From NCBI GenBank assembly GCA_021732995.1, contig JAKFWA010000086.1, positions 124,001 to 188,000 of the forward strand: a DNA stretch of 64,000 bases, in the 5' to 3' direction. The DNA is from Planctomycetaceae bacterium (GTDB lineage: Bacteria; Planctomycetota; Planctomycetia; Planctomycetales; Planctomycetaceae). The notes under the pieces were generated by a model, which worked only from the letters and a program-made list of their open reading frames with translations, ran no database searches and had not been told where the DNA came from. Position numbers and translations under genes: made by a program. This document shows positions 36,697-46,303 of the stretch, piece by piece (the stretch's first letter is position 1; each line of letters begins with the position of its first letter).

Positions 36697-39600
36697 ATGA
36701 CCGACCGTAAACAGTCACGCTGGTCCTTAAAGCATCTCATCGCGGCCGTATTCGGTGACAAAGTTATCCCGAGCCCCGTGAAACTGGTGGTCGCTCTGGG
36801 CGTCTGCATGGCGCTCACGTTTGTTCTGCTCTCCGATGATCCGTGGAAGATCTTCAAGTGGGTTCCTGTTCGCCCCAGTACGGATCTGCCGGACCGCATC
36901 CCCGACAAGGTTTATCACTTCACGGGTTACTTCACGTTGTCGCTGGTTTTCATGTGGTACGCGGCTGCACGCGCTCGCTGGCTCGTGGTGACGCTGGTCA
37001 GCTTCGCCATTCTGCATGCCGGCGTGACGGAGATTCTGCAGGGTTACGTGCCGGATCGCACGACGGATTGGAGAGACTTCGTTGCGAACTCGTTGGGAAT
37101 CACGCTCGGCACAACGCTTGGTTTGCTGGGACGTCGGTTGGTACTACGCGACGATCCCGAACCGGTGTTGTGGGCTCAGCGTGGCACGGCGATTCAAGGA
37201 TCAGATCAGGATTACGATCCGCGCGACCCCGCGAGCCGACTGGCTCATGTCTCTGCGGCAAGTTTTCCCGCGCGGCAAATTGGCCTAGTTGCAGATAAAG
37301 GAATTGCCGAACCGTCCGTGGGGTTTAACCGTGATCATCAGGTTGAGGGCTTCCTGAAGAACTGGAAGGTACGCATCCTTAACTACCGCTTTCTGGGCAT
37401 TACGGCTTTGACCGGGGCGATCTGCCTCGGAGGCACGTATGTGCTACATGCGTGGCAGGTGCAGAGAAATTCTGGAGTGTTGCTGACGTTAGGCAAGGAA
37501 GCGCGTGCTGCGGGTGACCTCGCGAAAGCCAGCGATTTCTACGCGCGCTACGTGGCACTGAAGCCTTTGGATCTGAATGCTTCCGCCGACTTCGGCGAAC
37601 TGCTGGATGATACACGCAAAGGGCGTCGCGGCATCGGGCAAGTATTTGCTTTGTTTGAGCAGGTGCTGCTGGCTGATCCGACGCGGGAGGATATCCGTCG
37701 CAGACAAGTCAAAGTCACGATGGAGATGGCGCGTTACACCGACGCGCTCGCGCATCTGAAAGTGCTGCGTCAGGCTCGGCCGGATGATGGCGAGCTGGAT
37801 TTGCTGGCCGGGCAATGCCTGGAAGAGCTCGCGGAATTCGATGCTGCCGCCGAAGCCTATCAATTGGGAATTGATCACTCGCCGGAACTGGTCGATTCTT
37901 ATCGTCGTCTGGCGATGCTCAATCATGTGAAGCTGGACCGTCGGGAGGTGGCAACGAAACTCCTCGATCAACTGGTTTCGCGGCACGAGAAATCGGCTGC
38001 GGCCTGGATTGCTCGCGCCCGGTTTCGTCAGGAGATCGGGTACCTCGACTCGGCTTTGGAAGACATTCAGGTCGCGACGGAACTCGAACCGAAGAACCCG
38101 GAAGTGCTGTTGGCGGCGGCGAATCTGGCCTACGACCGTGTGCTGCGTGCTCGAGCTGATGGTCGACCAGCACAGGTTGAACGCATTGTTGCTCAAACTC
38201 GCACGCTGCTGCTGGATGGTTTACAGGATCAGCCGAACAATCTTGATCTTGAGTTGCAGTTGGTTCTTTTCGAGTCGCACTTCGGCGATCACGAATCGGC
38301 GCTGAAGCGCCTGGAAGCGATCATTAAAGCCAATCCAAAGGATACGCGGGCTCAGACATTGCTGGCGGATCTGGCGATTGAACGCGGCGAATTTGATCGT
38401 GCTCGCAAGACGTTGGATGCACTGCCTCGAACCCCGCAGGCCGATGCATTGCGGCTCTTCTTGGACGGTCGCATCGCGATGGCTCAAGGCAAGTGGGACG
38501 CGGCGATCGTCGCGTTGAGTGAAGCCCAGCGCTACCTCGCTGATGATCCGACGATGCTGGAACGTGTTGACCTTGCGTTGGCGCGGTCGCACGAGGCGCT
38601 GCAGCAAGTGGAGTCAGAACTCGATGCCTACCGACGGTTGTTGAAAAGCAACCCGACTTCGCTAGTTGGACGCCTTGGTATCGCGGCTTGCCTTTACAAG
38701 GTTGATCGCGTTCCTGAAGCGATCGCTGAATACCGTCAGTTGGCCCACATGCCGCAGGTGCGGCTGTCGCTGGCACGATTGTTGACGATTCAGAATCTCC
38801 GGCTGGCTGACATCGATCGTGACTGGCGCGACGTGGAGATGCTGCTGGACGACGCTCGCAAAGCTCAGGATGACCCGATTCAGGAAACACTGTTGCGAGC
38901 GGAAATGCTCGCGGGCAAAGGTCTGTTTGAGGATGCGCGGCAGTTGCTGGAACGGGCTCGGTCGGAGCAAGGTAGTCGCTTGGAATACTTGGTGGCACTG
39001 GCGCGCATTGCCGAGCACACTGGAGATCAACAGCAGGCGTCTTTGTGGCTCGCCCAAGCATTTGATGCGGCGGGGAACTCTCAAGAGGCTGAACTCGCGT
39101 TGCGCAAGGCGATGCAGTTGGGCGGCGTCGAGAATCCGTCAAAACTGGCGATGATGCAGTTCCTGATCCGTCAGGGACGCGAGGCAGATGCAGCCAAGCT
39201 GTTCCAAGAAGTCGGACCCAAACTCAGTCGTCTGGAAGTCGCACGTGCCTACGCGCTCTTCGGCGATCTGGCCCGAGCTGTGGCGTTGTACCAGAAGGAA
39301 CTGGCTGATAGCCCGGAGAGGCTCGAAGTCTTGCAGGGGTTAGCGGACCTCTATTTGAAGAACGGTGCTGGCCGTCGTGCGGAACCGTTGCTGCGGCGTA
39401 TTATCGCGAAGTCAACTCAGTTCCCGGCTTCAGCGTTGCAGGCTGCGCGACGTCAACTGGCCGTCTCGCTCGCGGGGCAGGGCGATTATCGGGCGTTTCA
39501 GGAGTCACTCAAGCTACTGGATGCGAACTCGCCGGACGGCGCCGGGACGTCTGAAGATCAGCGGGCTCGAGCTGCTGTTTTGGCGACTCGTCGCAATGAC

Positions 39601-40785
39601 GTTGATCGGGCAGGCGCGATTCAGATTCTTGAAAGACTCGACGATCACGATCTGTTGTTGCAGAAAGATCGCTGGTTGCTGGCGCGGCTTTATGATGAGG
39701 CAGGCAACGCCAGTCAGGCGGCGACGCAGTTTGAGCGGTTGTTGAAATCCGCCGGCGACAACACAGCATGCCTGCGCGAGTATCTCGATTATCAGCTCAA
39801 TGAAGGCAACCTCGCCGCAGTCGAGGCACGGCTGCCGCGTTTGCAGGAGCTGGCACCGTCGGATGCTCAAACGGTGCGCTTGACGGCTCGCTGGTTGGCC
39901 GCGAAGGGCGATAATGCCGCAGCTCTGAAGACCCTTGCGGATCACGCTGCGACTGGTGGTTCAGCCAAGAAGACGGGGCGACTGATTCTGGCGTCGGAAG
40001 TTGCCGAAGAGCTGAGCCAAAAACACGAAGCCGATGCGAAGGCATGGTTGTCCAGTTCGGAGAAGTTCTTGCGTGATGCGGTTGCCGTTGATCCCCCTCA
40101 AACTCAGGCGTTGATTGCATGGCTCGTTCGTCAGCATCGTGTATCAGATGCGTTCGCCGAGCTGGATCCGCTCTGGCAGCAGGGTTCGGCTGAAGTTGCC
40201 GCCGGCGTGTCATTGAGCGTGCTCGCCGAATTGCCGCCATCTGCGGATCGTGTTGCAGCCATTGAAACGCGAGTGGTTGGTGCATTGGCGAAGAGCGCGA
40301 AGTCGAAGGTTCTGAAGGTCTGCCTGGCTGATCTGAAGTCGCTGCGCGGTCAGGTCGACGAAGCCCTGAATCTGTACCGCGAGGTCCTTGAGAACGATTC
40401 TGAGAACCTGCCAGCTCTGAACAATCTCGCCTGGCATCTGGCTCTACGGAATGAGCATACCGACGAAGCGCTGATGCTGATTGAACGGGCGATTTCTGTT
40501 GCGGGGCCAGTTGGTCAACTGCTCGATACGCGCGGCTGCGTCTATCTGGCTCAGCACAACCTGCGTCGAGCGACCCAGGATCTGCAGGCGGCTTTGGCTG
40601 AGAGTCCGTCGGCGACGACCCATCTGCACCTGGCTGCGGCGCACTGCAACGCAGGTGAGTACCTGAGAGCCCGTGCGTCGCTCGACCAGGCTGAGAAGCT
40701 CGGTCTGAAGAACGCGACGCTGCATCCCTTGGAAGCGGATGTTTTGGCCAAGGTCACTGCGAAACTGGTCGCTGAGAAGTTCTGA
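36697..40785 (+). CDS. VanZ-domain membrane protein fused to a very long TPR array
   Basis: A 1362-residue protein; ATG 36697 is preferred over a TTG 17 codons upstream. Residues about 25-135 form a VanZ-like membrane domain: RIPDKVYHFTGYFTLSLVF and TEILQGYVPDRTTDWRDFVA, with the conserved D-K-x-x-H and E-x-x-Q. A further membrane helix is at about 232-255. Then follow more than 1000 residues of tetratricopeptide-type helical pairs (for example EARAAGDLAKASDFYARYVA; LADLAIERGEFDRARKTLDA; LAQHNLRRATQDLQAALAES). Proteobacterial exosortase loci carry a long TPR protein (PrsT, TIGR02917) and often a separate VanZ protein; here both are one chain. It is probably a scaffold in exopolysaccharide or PEP-CTERM export (inference). 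It has its own transcript after the terminator at 36555 and ends 8 bases from the convergent kinase gene. Confidence 0.85.
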   Translation: MTDRKQSRWSLKHLIAAVFGDKVIPSPVKLVVALGVCMALTFVLLSDDPWKIFKWVPVRPSTDLPDRIPDKVYHFTGYFTLSLVFMWYAAARARWLVVTLVSFAILHAGVTEILQGYVPDRTTDWRDFVANSLGITLGTTLGLLGRRLVLRDDPEPVLWAQRGTAIQGSDQDYDPRDPASRLAHVSAASFPARQIGLVADKGIAEPSVGFNRDHQVEGFLKNWKVRILNYRFLGITALTGAICLGGTYVLHAWQVQRNSGVLLTLGKEARAAGDLAKASDFYARYVALKPLDLNASADFGELLDDTRKGRRGIGQVFALFEQVLLADPTREDIRRRQVKVTMEMARYTDALAHLKVLRQARPDDGELDLLAGQCLEELAEFDAAAEAYQLGIDHSPELVDSYRRLAMLNHVKLDRREVATKLLDQLVSRHEKSAAAWIARARFRQEIGYLDSALEDIQVATELEPKNPEVLLAAANLAYDRVLRARADGRPAQVERIVAQTRTLLLDGLQDQPNNLDLELQLVLFESHFGDHESALKRLEAIIKANPKDTRAQTLLADLAIERGEFDRARKTLDALPRTPQADALRLFLDGRIAMAQGKWDAAIVALSEAQRYLADDPTMLERVDLALARSHEALQQVESELDAYRRLLKSNPTSLVGRLGIAACLYKVDRVPEAIAEYRQLAHMPQVRLSLARLLTIQNLRLADIDRDWRDVEMLLDDARKAQDDPIQETLLRAEMLAGKGLFEDARQLLERARSEQGSRLEYLVALARIAEHTGDQQQASLWLAQAFDAAGNSQEAELALRKAMQLGGVENPSKLAMMQFLIRQGREADAAKLFQEVGPKLSRLEVARAYALFGDLARAVALYQKELADSPERLEVLQGLADLYLKNGAGRRAEPLLRRIIAKSTQFPASALQAARRQLAVSLAGQGDYRAFQESLKLLDANSPDGAGTSEDQRARAAVLATRRNDVDRAGAIQILERLDDHDLLLQKDRWLLARLYDEAGNASQAATQFERLLKSAGDNTACLREYLDYQLNEGNLAAVEARLPRLQELAPSDAQTVRLTARWLAAKGDNAAALKTLADHAATGGSAKKTGRLILASEVAEELSQKHEADAKAWLSSSEKFLRDAVAVDPPQTQALIAWLVRQHRVSDAFAELDPLWQQGSAEVAAGVSLSVLAELPPSADRVAAIETRVVGALAKSAKSKVLKVCLADLKSLRGQVDEALNLYREVLENDSENLPALNNLAWHLALRNEHTDEALMLIERAISVAGPVGQLLDTRGCVYLAQHNLRRATQDLQAALAESPSATTHLHLAAAHCNAGEYLRARASLDQAEKLGLKNATLHPLEADVLAKVTAKLVAEKF

Positions 40786-40793
40786 TCGCGGTT

Positions 40794-43700
40794 CTACTTT
40801 TCGAGGTCGGCGACAATCGACTTGCGGGCCTCGTCAAGGTCGAACTTGGCGTAGTGCGGCAGCCGCTTCTGTTCGAGGCTGAGTAGTGTCGCTTCTGGCG
40901 AGTTCGGTTTCGCCGCGATCTTTTGCTCGAACTCCGTCTGCTTGTCCTTCACAGTCTGGCGTCCCGCGTCGAAAGCAGCCTTTGCTTCGTCGCCGAGTGC
41001 CGTGACTTCAGCATCAAGAGCCTTGAGAGACGCTGCATCCGGGCGGCGCGGTTCGTCGCCGATCAACACTGCAAACTCGCGCAGCCGACCAGCGAACTCC
41101 AGCGCCCGCTTGGCCGAGGTATCCAGTCCGGGCATCTCGGGATCTGTGGATTTAAGTTTTGTGCAGAGGCGAGTTAGCTCGTTGATGGCGTCGCGATAAC
41201 GTCCCGAGTAGCTGTGCTGCCACGCGAGAGCTTCGTAGCTCAGTCTGCGGTCCGGATGGGACAGCTTCACCTGCTCGAAATACTTGATGGCTTCTTTGTC
41301 ATCATTTCGCACCTTCAGGCGAACGACGGCGTAGGCCAGCTTCGCTTCTGGTTCTTCGCCGAGAATCTGATTGGCTTGCAGCAGTTGGCTCGCCAGCGCC
41401 CCATCAACGGCGGGAGTGAACTTCGTCAGCGACCAATTGTTTGCCAGAATCTTCTGGACAGCCTCTCTACCTTGCGGGCTGATGCGGCTCTTCGGCGGCG
41501 GTGTGTCGTCAGGCACGAAGAGCACCGGAGTTTGCGTCAGCGGCATCCGGCCGCCCTTCGGCGTCAACTGAATCTCGGCCATCTGCCCGTTGAGATAGTC
41601 GAACAGCTCAGTCGGCTCCAGATGCACGTCGCGGTTCTTGTCACCCTTGCCCGAGTAGGCCTGAGCCACAAACCAGCCGAAGGCCCCGTGCTTGCGTTCG
41701 GAGAGGAACAACCCACGCTGACTGGCTTCGCAACTGGCGATGGCGAAGGTCCTGCGGAATACGCCCGGATCGGTCTTTGGTTTCACGGCTTCCAGTAACG
41801 TCGCGGAGGCCGGCTGCTGTTTCAGATCCTGACCTTCGCCCAGATGGCTGCAGTCCAGCAGCAGTAGCTTTTCGCCGGCAGGGCATTGTTCGAGTTGTTC
41901 GCGTAGCCAGCTCAAAGAGATACCCGACTCACGCAGGCGGCTTAACGAAAAATCCTTCGCGGCATAGTACGGCTGGCCTTGATCGTCGACGTACGCATGG
42001 CCCACGAGATACACGATGAGTTCGCTTTGGGCGTTGGTTTTCTTCAGCCAGTCGGGCAGTGCTTGTGTGATCCGAACGCTGGTTTCGTCGGACAGGAATA
42101 ACGTGTGCTCGGGCGAGCACGCATATCGATTCATGAGAGTCGACTGCACCAGTTGCCCGTCCGCTACTGCATGCGGCAGTTTGGAGAGCGTATTGTCGTC
42201 ATACGCCTGATTGGCGATCACGATGGCGAAACGATTGTCGTGAACCGGGCGGACCGCATCGACGACTGACACCTTCACCTGTTCGGCCGCACTGTCGTAC
42301 GTGAGCTGCAGTTGATCGTTGCGTCGCAAGTCGGTCACTCTGGCAGGTTGGCCATCAATGGTGACGGCGGTCTCGTTCTCGATCAGAAACGATTTGCGGC
42401 TGCCCTTTTCGTCATTGATAGTCAGTGAGTTCGCGGCGAGGTTGAGATCCAGCAGCGAACCCTTCAAGAGCGACAAACGCAGAGCGTGGACTTCAACAAC
42501 TTCCCGATGATGCGTGAGCGTGACTCGATCGCCCGCACGCAGATCCGCAACTTTGAGCAATTTGCCTTCGACAATCTTCTTGCCGTTGATGGTGACTTCG
42601 CATTCCTTCGCTGCATCCAGCTTCATCAGTTCCGCTTTGGCCTGCCGCTGCACTTCGATTGTCACTTCGCTCGGCGTGACGTCTCTCAAGAAGCCATCGA
42701 GCTTGCGGCGTTGCAGGGCCTCGATACGCGTCGCGACTCGCGCTCCGACCAGCTTTGCGTCGGGGATGTGTTGAACGACAACGCGATCATCCTTGCCGAG
42801 TTCGTCGAGCCGTGCAGGATCGCCGTTAATCGTGATTTCGGTGCGCCCGTCGGTGCGCAGTGTCAGCAGACCGCGCTGTGCGCCTGACGTCTGTGCGATG
42901 CTGAGTTGCCCAATCCCAGGTTGCAGTTCCGTGACGTCGCCCGTGCTCTCATCAGGTCTCGCGACCGCAATCTCCATTCGCGAGCGGCCCTCTTCGTCTT
43001 TGGTGCGCTTGATGACGAGTCGATCGCCGGGCTTCAGTTCGCGCGGTGTGATGTAAGCGGTTTCGTTGAGCAGAATCTTCGGCGAGCTGCCGAGTTTGAT
43101 TTCCGTCGGGATGCCTTCGCCGCCGGTTTCCACGACGATCATGTTCTCTTCGACGATCACATGCCGCAGGATGCCTTGCTCCGGCATCGTGACTTCAACC
43201 GACTTGTCTTTCGGCTTCTCCCCGCTGGGCATGAACAACATGCCGATACTCATCAGCGCGCTGAGCGAGAACGCGGCGATCGCAATCGCCCGCTTCTTTT
43301 TGTCAGGCTGCGCTGGCAGATTGTCGTCGCCGCCAGTTTTGATGATCTTCACGTCGATATTCAGGTCGGACAGTGCTTCGTCAGCCGACGGATAGCGTTT
43401 CGCGGGATCTTTCTCGCAGAGCTTGTTGACGACCGTAGCCAGATCGTCAGGAACGCCCTGAAGGACTCGACGCACTTCCGGCAACCGACGGTCTCGCGCG
43501 GCGTGCCACATCATCCAGGCGATTTGCTTATCACGACCGAACGCGCTGAGGCCCGGGAAGAGGCTTTCAAAGTTCGGACCGCACATCAGTTCGTATGCGG
43601 AGAAGCCGAGCGAATACAGATCGCTCGCCGGGCCAACGTCGCCGTATTCGTCCGAGACGGTTTCCGGCGCCATGTACTTGGTGGTCCCCTTCAAGAGGCT

Positions 43701-44180
43701 GCCGTCTTCATCGCTGACGCGCCGCGCCAGACCGAAGTCGCCGATCTTGATGCGCTTGCGGGCATCGACCATCAAATTGCTGGGTTTCACGTCGCCATGC
43801 ACGATGCCGCGCGCGTGCAGATACTTCAAAGCCCGCAGGGTGTGTGCCAACGTGGTGCGGACAGACGTGAGATCGAGCGGTTCCTGCCGGATGCGTTCGG
43901 CCAGATTTCCCTGCATCAGTTCCATGATCAGCCAGCCGCGTTCGCGGTCGATATCATAGAACGTGACGATGTTTGGATGCTGCAGAGAGGCCAGCAGTTG
44001 GGCTTCGTGCCAGTAGCGGGCGGTCTGCTCAGGCTGCCGCAGGTACTGTTCGTGAATCTGCTTGATAGCAACTTCGCGACCGAGTTCCTTATCGCGCGCA
44101 CGATAGACCGTGGCAAAGCTGCCTTGCCCAACCCGCTCGAGTAGTTCGTAACGCGTATCCCGACTCACAGCATTCCTCAT
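40794..44180 (-). CDS. Ser/Thr kinase - membrane helix - beta-repeats - caspase-like fusion protein
   Basis: A 1128-residue fusion. Kinase domain at about 10-275: VGQGSFATVYRA, Lys40 in VAIKQI, HGD at 128-130 (HRD variant) with VKPSNL, DFG at 148-150, APE at 171-173. One membrane helix at about 297-316. Four beta-rich repeats of some 65-75 residues (about 340-640), each with a (V/I)TI-G or ILLNET element and DLRAGDRV or ELKPGDRL. A peptidase C14/caspase-like domain from about 649 to 890: FAIVIANQAYDDNTLSKLPHAVADG, catalytic His728 in IVYLVGHAYVDD, Cys777 in LLLLDCSHLGEG, then FAIASCEASQRG. A helical, TPR-like tail ends it. A GTG at 44168 with AGGA upstream is an alternative start. Both catalytic sets look intact. 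The caspase domain should lie outside the cytoplasm if the topology is simple. Confidence 0.85.
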   Translation of the reverse strand: MRNAVSRDTRYELLERVGQGSFATVYRARDKELGREVAIKQIHEQYLRQPEQTARYWHEAQLLASLQHPNIVTFYDIDRERGWLIMELMQGNLAERIRQEPLDLTSVRTTLAHTLRALKYLHARGIVHGDVKPSNLMVDARKRIKIGDFGLARRVSDEDGSLLKGTTKYMAPETVSDEYGDVGPASDLYSLGFSAYELMCGPNFESLFPGLSAFGRDKQIAWMMWHAARDRRLPEVRRVLQGVPDDLATVVNKLCEKDPAKRYPSADEALSDLNIDVKIIKTGGDDNLPAQPDKKKRAIAIAAFSLSALMSIGMLFMPSGEKPKDKSVEVTMPEQGILRHVIVEENMIVVETGGEGIPTEIKLGSSPKILLNETAYITPRELKPGDRLVIKRTKDEEGRSRMEIAVARPDESTGDVTELQPGIGQLSIAQTSGAQRGLLTLRTDGRTEITINGDPARLDELGKDDRVVVQHIPDAKLVGARVATRIEALQRRKLDGFLRDVTPSEVTIEVQRQAKAELMKLDAAKECEVTINGKKIVEGKLLKVADLRAGDRVTLTHHREVVEVHALRLSLLKGSLLDLNLAANSLTINDEKGSRKSFLIENETAVTIDGQPARVTDLRRNDQLQLTYDSAAEQVKVSVVDAVRPVHDNRFAIVIANQAYDDNTLSKLPHAVADGQLVQSTLMNRYACSPEHTLFLSDETSVRITQALPDWLKKTNAQSELIVYLVGHAYVDDQGQPYYAAKDFSLSRLRESGISLSWLREQLEQCPAGEKLLLLDCSHLGEGQDLKQQPASATLLEAVKPKTDPGVFRRTFAIASCEASQRGLFLSERKHGAFGWFVAQAYSGKGDKNRDVHLEPTELFDYLNGQMAEIQLTPKGGRMPLTQTPVLFVPDDTPPPKSRISPQGREAVQKILANNWSLTKFTPAVDGALASQLLQANQILGEEPEAKLAYAVVRLKVRNDDKEAIKYFEQVKLSHPDRRLSYEALAWQHSYSGRYRDAINELTRLCTKLKSTDPEMPGLDTSAKRALEFAGRLREFAVLIGDEPRRPDAASLKALDAEVTALGDEAKAAFDAGRQTVKDKQTEFEQKIAAKPNSPEATLLSLEQKRLPHYAKFDLDEARKSIVADLEK

Positions 44181-44241
44181 CCGGTCTGAAGAGAACAGCA
44201 GTCAATCTTGTGCGGAACTCACACCGCACGTCGAGTACCTT

Positions 44242-45063
44242 CTACGACCGCAGGCCGACTTCCTGCATCAGCCGGTCCGTCGATCGGTAGGCTTCCGCCA
44301 CCCATTGCTCGATCTGATCGGGCTGCGGAGAGTATTCGAGTTCGATCGACACCGTACCTTCAATTCTCAGGTCCTTGATTTCTTTCAGGTACGGTTGAAA
44401 CGGGACGACACCCCGGCCCGGCGGCAGATCGCCGTGCACCTTTCCATCGCAGTCGGAGATATGCACGTGAATGGCTTTCCCTTTCAGGCGTCGCAGCTCA
44501 GGCGGCGCCACTTTGGCCAACAGCAGGTGAGAAACGTCGATATTGGCCTGCAGTGCTGGATGGTTCACGTCGTCGATGAACCGCACCATGCGATCGACGT
44601 TGTTCAGCAGCGACAGCGGAAACGGCTCCAGTTCTAACGCGATCTGCACGCCTAGAGTTTCGGCGTATTCCGCCAGTCGACGACAGTTTTCCACACCAAC
44701 TCGCCACTGCTCGGCCGGGGGGATCACTTCCTGATTCCAGATGTATTCGCCCAGCACCAGCAGCACATTTTGTGCTTCATACTCGTAAGCGAGATCCAGG
44801 TAGCGTTTCACGCGTTCCACATGAAAACGCTGAACACTGGGGTTGAAATCAATGAGGCCGAGGGCCACGCAGGCGATCGAAACAATTGGGAGGCCAACTC
44901 TGTCGCATTCCGATTTGATCAACCGCCGCTCGCGAACGTCGATATCCAGCGGATCGGTGAAGATGTCGATGGTGTCAAAGCCCAGCTCTTTCGTCTTGCG
45001 GATGCCCCAGCCGGTGTCTCGCCCGGCCTGCGCCCAGGCCGAATTGATCAATCCCAGTTTCAT
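44242..45063 (-). CDS. Sugar phosphate isomerase/epimerase-like TIM barrel protein
   Basis: A 273-residue xylose-isomerase-like barrel (AP endonuclease 2 superfamily). I start at ATG 45063 (MKLGLINSAWAQAG), which has GAGG seven bases upstream; a 26-codon extension lacks support. Metal-site candidates run along the strands: Glu in ALELEPFPL, Asp/His in NIDVSHLLLAK, His residues in AIHVHISDCDGK, and Glu in SIELEYSP. Such enzymes isomerise or epimerise keto-sugars or inosose-like compounds; the substrate is not predictable. It is divergent from the CitG-like gene and follows the kinase gene's 5' end with 61 bases between. Confidence 0.85.
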   Translation of the reverse strand: MKLGLINSAWAQAGRDTGWGIRKTKELGFDTIDIFTDPLDIDVRERRLIKSECDRVGLPIVSIACVALGLIDFNPSVQRFHVERVKRYLDLAYEYEAQNVLLVLGEYIWNQEVIPPAEQWRVGVENCRRLAEYAETLGVQIALELEPFPLSLLNNVDRMVRFIDDVNHPALQANIDVSHLLLAKVAPPELRRLKGKAIHVHISDCDGKVHGDLPPGRGVVPFQPYLKEIKDLRIEGTVSIELEYSPQPDQIEQWVAEAYRSTDRLMQEVGLRS

Positions 45064-45263
45064 TACCGCCCTCGGAGAAGATGGTCTGCTGTTTGGTCGC
45101 GACAGTGTGGCGACTGTGGCACAAGCATGCACAGCCTTCAACGCACTTGCGATGAAGAGGCAGAACCGCGACCTTGCGCGCCGCTGGCCTGCGGATTGGA
45201 ATCGTGAGTGGATTTCACCAATAAGTGCCAGTTGATGCTGTGCTTAGAACCTAACAGGACCTC

Positions 45264-46187
45264 ATGAGCCTCAACACTCCTCTGATTCACCTCGCCTGTC
45301 TCATCGAAGCGACTGCTCGCAAGGCCGGGAACGTCCACCCCGGCGCCCGCTTTGAGCACGTGGCATATGAAGACTTCGTGCGGTCCGCCGAAGCTGTTGC
45401 TCCTATTCTGGCGGAAACTGATCCCGAGAACGTCGGCAGTACAATTCTGGAGGCTGTCGAATCCACCCGGCGCGTTTGCGAGTACAACACGAATCTCGGC
45501 ATCATTCTGCTACTGGCCCCGCTGGCTGCCGTGCCAGTGAAGGAGTCCATCAAGAACGGTCTGCGGTTCGTGCTGCGCGATCTGGGCGAACGTGACTCAC
45601 ACCTGGTCTATGAGGCGATCCAGGCCGCGAACCCGCGCGGATTGGGAACCGTCGAAGAAGGTGACGTCAACGAGCCTCCGCCAGCGTTGCCGTTGGTGGC
45701 ATTGATGCGGCTGGCGAAGAACCGTGACAGTGTGGCTGCCCAGTATGCGAACGGCTTTCATCTCGTCTTGAATGTCGGCCTGCCTGTGCTGATGACTTAC
45801 CGCAACTTCAACGCACGTTGGGAAACCGCCACGATTCACACGCAACTGGCGCTGATGGCTCGGCAGCCGGACACGGACATCGCGCGGAAGTGCGGCCGCG
45901 AAGAATCCAAAGAGTCTGCGCGACGAGCACAGGCTGTTCTAGACGCTGGTTGGCCGACAACGCCTGAGTCACAGCGGCTCTTCACCGAATTCGATCAATG
46001 GTTGCGGGCGAACGGTTCGCTGCGCAATCCGGGGACGACAGCGGATCTTGTCACGGCGTGCATTTTTGTGGCACTGCGTGATCGACTGGTGACGGAGCCC
46101 AAGCTGGCTGACTTGCGTCGGTTTGCGGACGAAATTCAAACAGGGCAGGGGAAGCCGCTTGGCTGGGACGCGAACCCTGTCCGTTAA
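45264..46187 (+). CDS. Triphosphoribosyl-dephospho-CoA synthase family protein (CitG/MdcB-like)
   Basis: A 307-residue all-helical protein of the CitG family, which joins ATP ribose to dephospho-CoA to make the prosthetic-group precursor of citrate or malonate lyase ACP. The family motif KAGNVHPGARF (usually K-G-N-H-x-G) is present near residue 20, then NTNLGIILLLAPLAAVP and the helical ESTRRV region, and GTTADLVTACIFVALRD near the end. No citrate lyase or malonate decarboxylase genes are in the window. Members of this family also occur in tetrahydromethanopterin C1-pathway gene sets of methylotrophs and planctomycetes, which I regard as the likelier context (inference). ATG start after CAGGACC. 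Confidence 0.85.
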   Translation: MSLNTPLIHLACLIEATARKAGNVHPGARFEHVAYEDFVRSAEAVAPILAETDPENVGSTILEAVESTRRVCEYNTNLGIILLLAPLAAVPVKESIKNGLRFVLRDLGERDSHLVYEAIQAANPRGLGTVEEGDVNEPPPALPLVALMRLAKNRDSVAAQYANGFHLVLNVGLPVLMTYRNFNARWETATIHTQLALMARQPDTDIARKCGREESKESARRAQAVLDAGWPTTPESQRLFTEFDQWLRANGSLRNPGTTADLVTACIFVALRDRLVTEPKLADLRRFADEIQTGQGKPLGWDANPVR

Positions 46188-46303
46188 TCTGCAGCTCGGT
46201 AACTTCCATCTCATTCAGAGCGATTCAAAAATCGTACACAAGCGGGGCCCGGGCCAGTAGAAGAAGCGCCAGTCAAGCACTGCATCGGAGAGAGGGAGCG
46301 AGT

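Noticed and set aside
42906-44144. 412-residue plus-strand frame antisense to the kinase-caspase gene
   Set aside because: The minus strand encodes clear kinase motifs there; the plus frame has no family resemblance or start signal.
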